A stretch of 64,000 nucleotides of DNA from Rhizobium sp. ICMP 5592 (GCF_009498525.1 NZ_QSNT01000001.1:983032-1047031); one strand, 5' to 3'; counted from the stretch's first letter, positions 52,436 to 62,372 are shown. Program-made: numbers and translations. Notes: generated from the letters alone by a model not told the origin.

Positions 52436-53545
52436 ATGACAGTGTCCAACACCGCGAATGAAGCGGTCAAATTCGCCTACTGGGTGCCGAATGTTTCGGG
52501 TGGTCTGGTGATCTCGAACATCGAGCAGCGCACGAGCTGGACGATCGAGTATAACAGAAAGCTCGCGCAGATCGCGGAGGCCAGTGGCTTCGAATATGCC
52601 CTGAGCCAGATCCGTTTTACCGCCGGCTACGGCGCGGAATTTCAGCATGAATCTGTCGCTTTCAGCCATGCGCTGCTGGAATCGACGACCACACTCAAAG
52701 TCATCGCGGCGCTTCTTCCCGGACCGTGGAACCCGGCCCTTGCGGCCAAACAGATCGCGACCATCAATCACCTGACCAATGGGCGCGTTGCCGTCAACAT
52801 CGTCAGCGGCTGGTTCCGCGGCGAGTTCGCGGCGATCGGTGAACACTGGCTCGACCATGACGAACGCTATCGCCGGTCGGAAGAATTCATCCGCGCGCTT
52901 CGCGGCATCTGGACCGAAGACAACTTCACCTTCCGCGGCGACTTCTATCGCTTCAATGAGTATTCGCTGAAGCCGAAGCCAATCGATCCGCAGCCGGAGA
53001 TTTTCCAGGGCGGCTCTTCGCGGGCAGCGCGCGACATGGCGGCGCGCGTATCCGACTGGTATTTCACCAACGGCAATACGCCGGCCGAGATCCGCAAGCA
53101 GGTCGACGATATCCAGTCGAAGGCCAGAGAGAACGGTCATTCGGTGCGAGTCGGTGTTAACGCCTTCGCCATCGTCCGCGAGACGGAAGAGGAAGCCAAG
53201 GCCGTTCTTGCCGAGATCATCGAGAAAGCCAACCCGGATGCGGTGAAGGCCTTCGGGCATGAGGTGAAGAATGCCGGCAAGGCGTCGCCAGAAGGCGAGG
53301 GCAATTGGGCAAAGTCCTCCTTCGATGATCTCGTTCAGTACAATGACGGCTTCCGCTCAAACCTTATCGGCACACCGCAACAGGTCGCCGAGCGGGTCGT
53401 CGAGCTGAAGCGCGCCGGAGCGGACCTGATCCTGCTCGGCTTCCTGCACTTCCAGGAAGAAGTCGAATATTTCGGCAAGCATGTGATCCCGCTGGTTCGT
53501 GAACTCGAAGAAGCCGGTAGCAGACAGGCGGTGGCGGCCGAGTAG
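52436..53545 (+). CDS. sfnG: Dimethylsulfone monooxygenase
   Basis: 369-residue FMNH2-dependent luciferase-like monooxygenase of the SfnG type, which cleaves dimethylsulfone to methanesulfinate for sulfur supply. Family features: KFAYWVPNVSGGLVISNI near residue 12, the YNRKLAQIAEASGFEYALSQIRF block near 38-60, IVSGWFRGEF near 122, and FQGGSSRAARDMAARVSDWYFTNG near 195-218. GGAGAGAGG precedes the ATG. It heads an organosulfur block with a Liv-type importer and an SfnB-family flavoprotein. The flavin reductase partner must be encoded elsewhere, or be the one at 44164. Confidence 0.9.
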   Translation: MTVSNTANEAVKFAYWVPNVSGGLVISNIEQRTSWTIEYNRKLAQIAEASGFEYALSQIRFTAGYGAEFQHESVAFSHALLESTTTLKVIAALLPGPWNPALAAKQIATINHLTNGRVAVNIVSGWFRGEFAAIGEHWLDHDERYRRSEEFIRALRGIWTEDNFTFRGDFYRFNEYSLKPKPIDPQPEIFQGGSSRAARDMAARVSDWYFTNGNTPAEIRKQVDDIQSKARENGHSVRVGVNAFAIVRETEEEAKAVLAEIIEKANPDAVKAFGHEVKNAGKASPEGEGNWAKSSFDDLVQYNDGFRSNLIGTPQQVAERVVELKRAGADLILLGFLHFQEEVEYFGKHVIPLVRELEEAGSRQAVAAE

Positions 53546-53670
53546 AGGCCAGCCACGCCCTCAGCACATCTCGCAAGAGACCTATCGTTAGAGCGTGGAC
53601 CGGAGGCGGTCAACGCAGCGGAAAACTGCGCGTCGTGTTCGCGCGCCGCCAGCCGTATGGAGGATAGAGA

Positions 53671-54588
53671 ATGCCTGCCGCAAGTTATTCCTTCGACGTG
53701 CTGGCAACCAGTGCAGCGCTGCAGGATGCTGTCGAAAAGATCGGCCGCGGCTCTTCACCGCCCGCGGATGAAAAGAGCGTGTTGAACGCGTCTGAAGATA
53801 TCAGCGGCCTTGCATTGCACGGGATCAGCCTGTCGTTCGGTGGTGTTGCGGCTCTCGTTGACGTTGATCTCTCAATCAAGCCCGGCGAAATCCGTGCGAT
53901 CATCGGGCCGAATGGGGCCGGCAAGAGTTCGCTGATCAACGTCATCAGTGGCGTCTATCGTTCGGACCGGGGTCATGTGCGTATCGGCTCCGGCTCGTAT
54001 CGGCATGTGCCGACCGAAAGGCTGGCATCTCTCGGCGTTAGCCGGACCTTTCAAAACCTCGCCTTGTTCAAGGGCTTGAGCGTCATCGACAATGTTGTCG
54101 CCGGTCTGGCGCATCGGGTGCGCTCGACCTTTGCCGAACAGGTTCTGGGCCTTCCCCGGGCGCGTCGGGAAGAGGCCGATACGCGCGAACGGGCAATCCG
54201 CATCCTCGAATTCCTCCATCTCGACCATGTCGGAGACCGGTTGGCGGGCACATTGCCCTATGGTTTGCAAAAGCGCGTCGAGCTTGCTCGCGCCTTGGTG
54301 GCTCAGCCGAAGATCTTGCTTCTGGACGAACCGATGGCGGGCATGACGGCGACGGAGAAGAACGACATGGCGGATTTTATCCGGGCCGCCCGCGATCAAT
54401 ACGAAACGACGGTGATCCTCATCGAGCACGACATCGGCGTGGTCATGCAGCTCTCGGACCGGATTGCCGTGCTGGATTACGGCCGCAAGATTGCCGACGG
54501 GACGCCGGACGAGATCCGTGTCGACCAGCGCGTCATCGATGCCTATCTCGGTGTTGCGCCGGAAAACGAGGACGGGGAGGGTATCTGA
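53671..54588 (+). CDS. Branched-chain-type ABC importer ATPase (LivG-like) with N-terminal extension
   Basis: 305-residue ATPase of the LivG/BraF group. Walker A GPNGAGKS is at 79-86, signature ALPYGLQKRVELARALV near 190-206, Walker B LLLDEPMAGMTATE near 214, and the LivG-type C-terminus (DEIRVDQRVIDAYLG) is present. The conserved domain only begins near residue 48: about 47 extra N-terminal residues (no motif, Ser/Ala-rich) precede it, unusual for LivG. The start ATG has GGAGGATAGAGA upstream, which supports this long form. It shares a one-base overlap with the permease gene. Confidence 0.92.
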   Translation: MPAASYSFDVLATSAALQDAVEKIGRGSSPPADEKSVLNASEDISGLALHGISLSFGGVAALVDVDLSIKPGEIRAIIGPNGAGKSSLINVISGVYRSDRGHVRIGSGSYRHVPTERLASLGVSRTFQNLALFKGLSVIDNVVAGLAHRVRSTFAEQVLGLPRARREEADTRERAIRILEFLHLDHVGDRLAGTLPYGLQKRVELARALVAQPKILLLDEPMAGMTATEKNDMADFIRAARDQYETTVILIEHDIGVVMQLSDRIAVLDYGRKIADGTPDEIRVDQRVIDAYLGVAPENEDGEGI

Positions 54589-55484
54589 TGGCGGATTTCG
54601 ACTGGTCGTTTCTGATAGAGGTGCTGGTTGGCGGCCTGCTGTCCGGCGTCATGTATTCGCTCGTCGCGATTGGCTTCGTGCTGATCTACAAGACGTCGGG
54701 CGTGCTCAATTTCGCCCAGGGGTCGATGCTGTTGTTTGCGGCACTGACCTTCGTCAGCCTCGTCGAACGCGGCGTGCCCTTCGCATTGGCCTTCATCATC
54801 ACCTTCGCGGCCATGGTGCTGATCGGCATCGCCATCGAACGCACCGTGCTGCGCCCGCTAACCAACAAGCCGCCGATCACCTTGTTCATGGCAACGCTTG
54901 GGCTTTCCTACATCATTGAGGGCGCCGCCCAATTGATCTGGGGCACGCAGGTCCACGGGCTTGATCTCGGGATCGAGGACGTACCCTTCGATGTCGGCGG
55001 CGTGTTGATCAGCCAGTTCGATATGTTCGCCGCCGCCGTTGCCGCCGGGATGGTGGCGCTCCTGTCGATCTTCTTCCGCTACACGCGGGTTGGCCTGGCC
55101 TTCAGGGCGGTGGCGGACGATCAGTTTGCGGCCATTGCCGTCGGGCTGAAACTGCCCTGGATCTGGGCGACGGTTTGGGCAACCGCCGGTGTGGTGGCGC
55201 TGGTTGCGGGCCTGCTCTGGGGTGCGCGGCTCGGCGTGCAATTCTCGCTGTCGCTGGTGGTGCTGAAGGCGCTTCCCGTCCTCGTGCTCGGCGGCTTCGA
55301 TTCCATCCTGGGCGCGATCGTCGGCGGCCTGCTGATCGGTGCGACCGAGAAGCTCGCGGAAGTCTATATCGGCGAATATTTCGGCGGCGGCATCGAAAGC
55401 TGGTTTGCCTATGTCGTGGCGCTCGCCTTCCTGCTCATCCGCCCCTCCGGTCTTTTCGGACAAAAGCTCGTGGAAAGGGTCTGA
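54588..55484 (+). CDS. Branched-chain-type ABC importer permease (LivH-like)
   Basis: 298-residue inner-membrane permease with about eight hydrophobic segments; features of the LivH group include GLLSGVMYSLVAIGFVLIYKTSGVLNFAQG near residues 17-46 and GFDSILGAIVGGLLIGATEKL near 240. The ATG overlaps the ATPase stop by one base. It pairs with the LivM-like permease, starting 3 bp after it. Confidence 0.94.
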   Translation: MADFDWSFLIEVLVGGLLSGVMYSLVAIGFVLIYKTSGVLNFAQGSMLLFAALTFVSLVERGVPFALAFIITFAAMVLIGIAIERTVLRPLTNKPPITLFMATLGLSYIIEGAAQLIWGTQVHGLDLGIEDVPFDVGGVLISQFDMFAAAVAAGMVALLSIFFRYTRVGLAFRAVADDQFAAIAVGLKLPWIWATVWATAGVVALVAGLLWGARLGVQFSLSLVVLKALPVLVLGGFDSILGAIVGGLLIGATEKLAEVYIGEYFGGGIESWFAYVVALAFLLIRPSGLFGQKLVERV

Positions 55485-55486
55485 CC

Positions 55487-56530
55487 ATGACCGTCGTCAC
55501 CGCAGATCTTCATTCCGTGCAGCCGACCTATCGTTGGCTGGCGCTGGTAGTCCTGATTGCGATTGCCTATCTCGTCGTTCCGTTCATCGGCTCGACCTAT
55601 CTCTATGAAGCGATCCTCGTGCCATTCCTGGCGCTCAGCCTCGCAGGCGTCGGATTGAACCTTCTGACCGGCTATGCCGGCCAGGTCTCGCTCGGAAGTG
55701 CGGCTTTCATGGCGGTTGGTGCTTTCGCCGCCTATAATTTCAATCTGCGCGTCGATGGCCTGCCGTTGATCGTCAGCATCCTGCTCGCCGGTCTTTGCGC
55801 GGCGGCGGTCGGCATCGTCTTCGGCCTGCCGAGCCTCCGGTTGAGGGGCTTCTACCTCGCCGTCTCGACGCTTGCCGCGCAATTCTTCGTGCAATGGGGA
55901 CTGACGAAGTTCGGCTGGTTTTCCAACGACTCGGCCTCCGGCGTCATCGATGCGCCGCCGCTGATGCTGGCGGGCGTGGAGTTCACAGGTCCGGTCGGTC
56001 GCTATCTGTTTTCTCTAACGATCGTCGTGGTGCTCACCTTCCTTGCTCATCGGCTCGCGACCTCGCAAACCGGCCGCAACTTCATCGCCGTTAGGGACAA
56101 TGAGACGGCAGCGCGGATCATCGGCGTGCCGGTGCTGAAGACCAAGCTGTTGGCATTCGCGATTTCATCCTTCATCATCGCGGTCGCGGGCGTTCTCTGG
56201 GCCTTCGCCTATCTGCGGACCGTGGAGCCGGCCGGCTTCAATCTCGACCGGTCGTTCCAGATCCTGTTCATCATCATCATCGGCGGGCTTGCCTCGATCC
56301 GAGGCGCCTTTTTCGGGGCAGCCCTGATCGTCGTCTTCCCGCTTGTCCTGTCGCGTCTCGGCTCTTTCCTGCTTGGCGACCTGTTCGACTCCGGCGTGCT
56401 TGACATGAGCCAGCACATCGTGCTCGGCGCCCTCATCATCCTGTTTCTGATCCTCGAACCGGACGGGCTTTCCTCGCTCTGGGGCAAGATCCGAAGGCGG
56501 TTCGGCTCTGCCGTCGGCAGAGCCGCCTGA
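55487..56530 (+). CDS. Branched-chain-type ABC importer permease (LivM-like)
   Basis: 347-residue inner-membrane permease with about eight hydrophobic segments; LivM-type blocks include GLNLLTGYAGQVSLGSAAFMAVGAF near residue 52 and IRDNETAARIIGV-like VRDNETAARIIGVPVLKTKLLAFAIS near 200. I chose the ATG at 55487, 3 bp after the LivH-like stop; the open frame starts at 55175 inside that gene. 97 bp before the binding-protein gene. Confidence 0.94.
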   Translation: MTVVTADLHSVQPTYRWLALVVLIAIAYLVVPFIGSTYLYEAILVPFLALSLAGVGLNLLTGYAGQVSLGSAAFMAVGAFAAYNFNLRVDGLPLIVSILLAGLCAAAVGIVFGLPSLRLRGFYLAVSTLAAQFFVQWGLTKFGWFSNDSASGVIDAPPLMLAGVEFTGPVGRYLFSLTIVVVLTFLAHRLATSQTGRNFIAVRDNETAARIIGVPVLKTKLLAFAISSFIIAVAGVLWAFAYLRTVEPAGFNLDRSFQILFIIIIGGLASIRGAFFGAALIVVFPLVLSRLGSFLLGDLFDSGVLDMSQHIVLGALIILFLILEPDGLSSLWGKIRRRFGSAVGRAA

Positions 56531-56627
56531 GTCAAGCTGGAGCGCAGCTCCCAAGACCAACAAACGCATCATTCATTCAAACCAGATCCGGTCTTCGCAC
56601 CGGACAACACCCGGAGTGTATCCAGAC

Positions 56628-57962
56628 ATGACCATGCTTGCGAAACTCAAAGCCGCTGTCTTCGCGGCCGGCCTGGCCGTCTCAGCCGCCATACCGGCGG
56701 CGCATGCAGACGAGCAATATTTCCCGCTGCAGAGCTACCGCGTCGGACCCTATGCGGCCGGTGGTACCGGTTTCTTCGGCGGCTTCATCGACTATCTCAA
56801 CCTCATCAATACGCGTGACGGCGGCGTCAACGGCGTTAAGCTCACCTGGTCGGAAGCGGAGACCCAGTATGAGGTCGAGCGCGGTGTCGAGGCCTATGAG
56901 CGTCTGAAGAGCAACCCGAACATTGCCGCCTGGAACCCGCTTTCCGTCGGCATCGCCTATGCGATGATCGACCGCATCACCCAGGACAAGGTGCCGTTGA
57001 TCACCATCAACCACGGCCGCACGGATTCCACCGACGGCCGCGTCTTCCCCTATGTCTTTCCGTTGCTCCTCAATCCCTATAGCGAGACCTCGGGCATCGT
57101 GAACTACATCGCCTCCAAGCTCGGCGGTGTTGACAAGCTCAAGGGCAAGAAGATCGTCGTGCTCTATCACGGCTCGCCCTACGGCAAGGAAACCATTCCG
57201 ATCTACGAGCTGCTGTCGCAGAAATATGGCTTCGACCTGCAGCAGATCGAAGTGCCGCATCCCGGCAATGAGCAGCAGGCACAATGGCTGACGATCCGCC
57301 GCGCCAAGCCGGACTACGTCGTTCTGCGCGGCTGGGGCGTCATGAACCCGGTTGCCCTGAAGACGGCGGCCAAGACCGGCTTCCCGGTCGACCATATCAT
57401 CGGCAATGTCTGGTCGAACTCGGAAGAAGACGTGATCCCGGCCGGTGATGCGGCCAAGGGATACACCGCCATTACGACGCAGGCCTCCGGCACGGAATAT
57501 CCGATCGTCCAGGAAATCGTGAAGACGCTCTATGACAACGGCAAGGGCAATCTCGAGGACAAGAAGCGTATCGGCTCGGTCTACCACAATCTCGGTATCG
57601 TCAACGGCATCCTGAACGTCGAGGCGATCCGCATCGCTCAGGGCAAGTTCGGACACCGCACGCTGACCGGCGACGAGGTTCGCTGGGGTTTCGAGCACTT
57701 GCAGCTCGATCCCGCCCGCGTCGAAGCGCTTGGTGCCAAGGGCCTTTTCCACTCGATCAACGTCACCTGGGACAATCACGAGGGCAACGGCTACGTGACC
57801 TTCCAGCAGTGGGACGGCAAGAAATGGAACGTCGTTTCCGACTGGATCGCGCCGGACTGGGCGCTGCTGCGTCCGATCATCGAAAAGTCCTCCGAGGCCT
57901 ATGCCAAGGAAAAGGGCATCAAGTTGCGCACGTCTGAAGACGCGCAGACCGTGACCAACTGA
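56628..57962 (+). CDS. Branched-chain-type ABC importer solute-binding protein (Peripla_BP_6 type)
   Basis: 444-residue periplasmic protein of the Leu/Ile/Val/urea-binding (Peripla_BP_6) family. Sec signal at about residues 1-27 (ending AHA before DEQYFPLQSY). The body has the paired lobes with GPYAAGGTGFFGGFIDYLNL near residue 40-60 and NPLSVGIAYAMIDRITQDKVP near 105. Placed between SfnG and SfnB-type genes, it probably binds an organosulfur compound or a related small amide, not a branched-chain amino acid; that is inference. Start uncertain between ATG 56628 and ATG 56634. Confidence 0.9.
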   Translation: MTMLAKLKAAVFAAGLAVSAAIPAAHADEQYFPLQSYRVGPYAAGGTGFFGGFIDYLNLINTRDGGVNGVKLTWSEAETQYEVERGVEAYERLKSNPNIAAWNPLSVGIAYAMIDRITQDKVPLITINHGRTDSTDGRVFPYVFPLLLNPYSETSGIVNYIASKLGGVDKLKGKKIVVLYHGSPYGKETIPIYELLSQKYGFDLQQIEVPHPGNEQQAQWLTIRRAKPDYVVLRGWGVMNPVALKTAAKTGFPVDHIIGNVWSNSEEDVIPAGDAAKGYTAITTQASGTEYPIVQEIVKTLYDNGKGNLEDKKRIGSVYHNLGIVNGILNVEAIRIAQGKFGHRTLTGDEVRWGFEHLQLDPARVEALGAKGLFHSINVTWDNHEGNGYVTFQQWDGKKWNVVSDWIAPDWALLRPIIEKSSEAYAKEKGIKLRTSEDAQTVTN

Positions 57963-57967
57963 GCCCT

Positions 57968-58022
57968 GCAGCCGGGCATCGGCAAGCGGCGGTTCACCCG
58001 TTCCTTGTCGGTGCCCGGCTGC
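57968..58022 (+). other. Long stem-loop after the Liv-type binding-protein gene
   Basis: Nineteen-base-pair stem (57968-57986 with 58004-58022) containing two G-T pairs, with a 17-nt loop. It begins 5 bp after the stop of the binding-protein gene and ends 30 bp before the LivF-like start. The strongest of four such structures in the window; no T-run. Probably stabilises the upstream message. Confidence 0.7.
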
Positions 58023-58052
58023 CCCGCAAACCACACAGAGATCGGGTGGACC

Positions 58053-58847
58053 ATGGTTGGAAAAGACGTCCTTTTGAGCGTCGATGGTATCAAGGCGACC
58101 TACAACGGAGCGATCACCGCACTCCACGGCGTAAGCTTCACGCTGCGCCGCGGCGAGATCCTCGCTTTGCTCGGCGCCAATGGCGCGGGCAAGACGACGA
58201 CGCTGAAAGCCATTTCGAATCTACTTCCGGCCGAACGCGGTGAAACCACTGCTGGCAGCATCCTTTATGAAGGCCGTGATGTCACCACGGCAACACCGGC
58301 CCAACTCGTGCGCGCCGGTCTGGTGCAGGTGCTGGAGGGCCGGCACTGCTTTCGCAATCTGACGGTTGAGGAGAATCTCATTTCCGGCGGTCTCGGTCGC
58401 AGCGGTTCCCGCGCGGAGATCGCCTTCGATCTGGAAAAAATCTACACGTTTTTTCCCCGGCTAAAGGAAAAGCGCCGCGCTCTGGCGGGTCTCACCTCCG
58501 GCGGCGAACAGCAGATGACGGCGATCGGCCGCGCGCTTATGTCGCGTCCGGCTCTTCTGGTCCTTGACGAGCCTTCCATGGGGCTCGCGCCGATCGTCGT
58601 ACAGGACATTTTCAAGACGCTGCGGCGGCTGAATGCCAAGACCGGCCTCTCCATTCTGGTTGCGGAACAGAATTCCGCGATTGCGCTGCGCTATGCCGAC
58701 CGGGCCACCGTCCTCGAAAACGGCGTCGCCGTGCTTTCCGGAGAGGCAGCCGAGCTGCGCCAGCGCGATGACGTCAAGGCGTTCTACCTCGGCCAGAAAT
58801 CGGCTCCCGCGTCTGCCCTTACGCCAGCAAGCCTTCCATCCGCCTGA
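58053..58847 (+). CDS. Branched-chain-type ABC importer ATPase (LivF-like)
   Basis: 264-residue ATPase of the LivF/BraG group. Walker A GANGAGKT at 41-48, the LivF-specific VLEGRHCFRNLTVEENL block near 93, signature LTSGGEQQMTAIGRALM near 148-164, Walker B LLVLDEPSMGLAP near 169. I chose the ATG at 58053, with GGGTGG upstream, over an in-frame start at 58005 inside the stem-loop. It completes the Liv-type importer and precedes the SfnB-family gene by 29 bp. Confidence 0.94.
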   Translation: MVGKDVLLSVDGIKATYNGAITALHGVSFTLRRGEILALLGANGAGKTTTLKAISNLLPAERGETTAGSILYEGRDVTTATPAQLVRAGLVQVLEGRHCFRNLTVEENLISGGLGRSGSRAEIAFDLEKIYTFFPRLKEKRRALAGLTSGGEQQMTAIGRALMSRPALLVLDEPSMGLAPIVVQDIFKTLRRLNAKTGLSILVAEQNSAIALRYADRATVLENGVAVLSGEAAELRQRDDVKAFYLGQKSAPASALTPASLPSA

Positions 58848-58876
58848 CTGTCCATCTTCAACGAGGAGAAATCAGC

Positions 58877-60124
58877 ATGACACTTTCACAGGTTAATACC
58901 GAAAACGCCGTCCAGGCCGTGCCGGCGGTGCCCCGCCCAACCGCGCCTGCCCACCTTATCAAGGATGATGCCGAGGCGATCGCCGTCGCCAGGCAGCTTG
59001 CCACCGAGTTCGTCAAGGAGTCGGCCAAGCGCGACCGCGACCGGATCTGGCCGGTTGCCGAGCTGGATGCCTTCTCCCAAAGCGGCCTCTGGTCCATCAA
59101 TGTGCCGACGGCGTTCGGTGGCCCGGAGGTCTCCTATGCTACGCTCGCCAAGGTCATCGAGATCATATCGGCGGCGGATTCCTCGATCGGCCAGATCGCC
59201 CAGAACCATCTGGGTGTGGTCGCCGCCATCAGGACTGTGTCGGACCCCGCGCAGCAGAAGCTGCTTTTCGCGGAGGTTCTGAAGGGTACGCGCTTCGGCA
59301 ATGCTTTCTCTGAGTTCGGCTCAAAGCGGGCGGTCGATTTCGAAACCCGCTTCACCGATGCCGGCGACCATATCGTCGTCAACGGGCGCAAATTCTATTC
59401 TTCCGGCGCACTGCTTGCCCATCTAGTGCCGATCGTGACGCTCGATGACGAGGGGCGGGCCTGGTATGCGATCGCTGAGCGCGACGCGCCTGGGCTCACC
59501 GTCATCGACGACTGGTCCTCCTTCGGCCAGCGCACGACACTCTCCGGCACAGTGCTCCTCGACAACGTCAAGGTGCCGAAGACGCATCTCGTGCCGGGAT
59601 ACAAGGGCTATGAGGTGCCGACGGCCGATGGAGCCATCTTCCAGATCATTCAGGTCGCGGTCGATACCGGCATCGCGCAGGCAGCCATCGACGAGACGGT
59701 CGACTTCGTCCGCACCAAGAGCCGCGCCTGGGTGGATAGCGGCGTCGAGAACGCTTGGGACGATCCCTATACGATCCAGGCCGTCGGCGACCTGACGCTA
59801 CGGCTGCACGCAGCGCAAGCGCTTCTGGAAAAGGCCGGCTATGCGATCGACCGGGCGGTGCTGAACCCGACGGCCGACACCGTCGCCGAAGCGCAGATTG
59901 CAACCGCGGAAGCCAAAGTACTGTCGACCGAAATCGCCATTGCGGCCACCAACAAGCTGTTCGAGCTGGCTGGCACCCGCTCGACGCTTGCCGAGCACAA
60001 TCTCGACCGCCATTGGCGCAATGCCCGCACGCACACATTGCACGATCCGGTGCGGTGGAAATATTCGATCCTCGGTAAGTTCTTCCTGAATGGCGAGAAA
60101 CCGCCGCTCCACGCCTGGAGCTGA
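58877..60124 (+). CDS. SfnB-family acyl-CoA-dehydrogenase-like flavoprotein
   Basis: 415-residue flavoprotein with the acyl-CoA dehydrogenase fold, of the SfnB/DszC/sulfur-acquisition oxidoreductase group rather than a true acyl-CoA dehydrogenase. Features: SSIGQIAQNHLGVVAAI near residue 95-111, FSEFGSKRAVDFETRF near 139, VVNGRKFYSSGALLAHLVPIV near 166, and a C-terminal helical domain with LFELAGTRSTLAEHNLDRHWRNARTHTLHDPVRWKY near 362-397. Members use reduced flavin and O2 to attack organosulfur compounds. It closes the SfnG/Liv-importer block, preceded by GAGGAGAA. Confidence 0.9.
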   Translation: MTLSQVNTENAVQAVPAVPRPTAPAHLIKDDAEAIAVARQLATEFVKESAKRDRDRIWPVAELDAFSQSGLWSINVPTAFGGPEVSYATLAKVIEIISAADSSIGQIAQNHLGVVAAIRTVSDPAQQKLLFAEVLKGTRFGNAFSEFGSKRAVDFETRFTDAGDHIVVNGRKFYSSGALLAHLVPIVTLDDEGRAWYAIAERDAPGLTVIDDWSSFGQRTTLSGTVLLDNVKVPKTHLVPGYKGYEVPTADGAIFQIIQVAVDTGIAQAAIDETVDFVRTKSRAWVDSGVENAWDDPYTIQAVGDLTLRLHAAQALLEKAGYAIDRAVLNPTADTVAEAQIATAEAKVLSTEIAIAATNKLFELAGTRSTLAEHNLDRHWRNARTHTLHDPVRWKYSILGKFFLNGEKPPLHAWS

Positions 60125-60132
60125 TGCTGAAA

Positions 60133-60165
60133 GGCCACTTCGCCTCGTCGTGAGGCGAAGTGGCC
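60133..60165. terminator. Perfect 14-bp bidirectional terminator candidate
   Basis: GGCCACTTCGCCTC (60133-60146) pairs perfectly with GAGGCGAAGTGGCC (60152-60165) with a 5-nt loop, 8 bp after the SfnB-family stop and 17 bp before the end of the convergent beta-propeller gene. No clear T-run on either side, so termination may depend on stem strength or Rho. Confidence 0.75.
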
Positions 60166-60182
60166 GGTATCATTGCTTGCCG

Positions 60183-61355
60183 TCAGGGCATGGTGACGAT
60201 TTCGACCCAGTTTGCGCCGGCACCGACCGGATAACGGTCGATCGGCGTGAGCGCGCCGTTGACCTGGTCGATGGCATAGACGGCGATCTTGTCAGATTTT
60301 TCGCCGGTCGCGACGAGGAAGCGGCCCGATGGATCGATGCGGATGCCGCGCGGCTGCTTCTCTGTCGCATAATTTGTTACATAGCGCAGGTTTCCGCTGC
60401 CATCCGCGACCTGGAAGAGGGCGATCTTGCTCGTGGTTCGTTCGGTCGTGTAGAGGAATTTGCCATTCGGGGTGATGCCGATATCGCCTGCCCAGACCTT
60501 TGGCTTGCCATCATCAACAGGTGCGGCAACTGGTGTCGTGGCATTGAACGGGGGTGGGGCTGGCGGGGCAATGCCCGGAGACAATCCCGCATCGTCCGGA
60601 ACCGATGCGACGCTTTCGACTTCGCTCAGCGTCCCCTTGGCCGGGTCAAGCGCATAGTGGATGACATGGCCGGTCAGTTCGGTGAGGACATAGACCGTTT
60701 TTCCGTCCGGCGAGAAAATGATGTGGCGAGGCCCGAAGCCAGGCTTGGTGGCGACTTGTGCCGGATTGTTCGGCTCCAGCATACCGGTCTCGGGATTGAG
60801 CATGAACTGCAGCACGGCGTCGGAGCCGAGATTGGTCGCAAAGACATATTTGCCGGAGGGGTCGCTGACGATCGAGTGAGCGTTGCGGCCGGTCAGGATC
60901 ATCTGGCGGGCGCCGTCCGTCACGCGGCCATCGGCGCCGATCGGCAGCACGGCGATCTTGTTGCCGCCGTAGGACGAGGTAAAGAGCAGACGTCCGGACG
61001 GATCGGTCGACACATAGGGCATGCTGTCGGGCAGGGCCGCGACCGCCTCTTGCGTGAGATTGCCGGTGGCAGGGTCGATCGCCAGCGTCAGCACCCGATA
61101 GGGCTGCGAGCGCACCACGGCGTAGAGATGCTTCTTGTCGGGGCTGACGGTCATCGGCATGACCATCTTGCCCGCGTCGAAGGTAGAGCCAGGCGTCAGT
61201 GTGCCGGCCTTCTCGTCCATGCTATAGCTGTTGATCTTCCCGTCCGTCGCGGCAGAGACGTAGACGAACGTTCTGGCAAGTGCGCTGTCGGTTGCCGTGA
61301 GTATTGCCGAGGCGGCGATGACCGAGGCAAAAATTCCAGATGATAACCTAACCAC
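60183..61355 (-). CDS. Exported seven-bladed beta-propeller protein, lactonase family
   Basis: 390-residue protein of the lactonase/6-phosphogluconolactonase (Pgl/YncE-like) beta-propeller family. A signal peptide covers about residues 1-28 (ending ALA), so it acts in the periplasm. The repeated blades contain the family motif SPDGKxVYV/DPSGRFLxV: VSPDKKHLYAVV, STDPSGRLLFTSSYGGNKIAV, VSDPSGKYVFATNLGSDAV, FSPDGKTVYVLTEL, ITPNGKFLYTTERTTSKI, IDPSGRFLVATGEKSDKIAV. The start is a GTG at 61355 behind GGAGGAGGAA; the frame extends to a TTG at 61376 within that site. Next to kdgD and a uxuA-like gene it may open a sugar-acid lactone, but export is odd for that role. Confidence 0.87.
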   Translation of the reverse strand: MVRLSSGIFASVIAASAILTATDSALARTFVYVSAATDGKINSYSMDEKAGTLTPGSTFDAGKMVMPMTVSPDKKHLYAVVRSQPYRVLTLAIDPATGNLTQEAVAALPDSMPYVSTDPSGRLLFTSSYGGNKIAVLPIGADGRVTDGARQMILTGRNAHSIVSDPSGKYVFATNLGSDAVLQFMLNPETGMLEPNNPAQVATKPGFGPRHIIFSPDGKTVYVLTELTGHVIHYALDPAKGTLSEVESVASVPDDAGLSPGIAPPAPPPFNATTPVAAPVDDGKPKVWAGDIGITPNGKFLYTTERTTSKIALFQVADGSGNLRYVTNYATEKQPRGIRIDPSGRFLVATGEKSDKIAVYAIDQVNGALTPIDRYPVGAGANWVEIVTMP

Positions 61356-61425
61356 GAGTGTTCCTCCTCCTTCCAAAAGACTGATCGCCGGCTTTGCCGA
61401 CGATCATTTTCTAATCGATTGTGAC

Positions 61426-62346
<921 letters not shown>

Positions 62347-62372
62347 TTATCGATTGGTATGGGCAATGGTTC

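Noticed and set aside
56682..58127. 481-codon minus-strand frame opposite the Liv-type binding protein and the start of the LivF-like gene
   Set aside because: It runs across the 19-bp hairpin and two clear genes and shows no domain.
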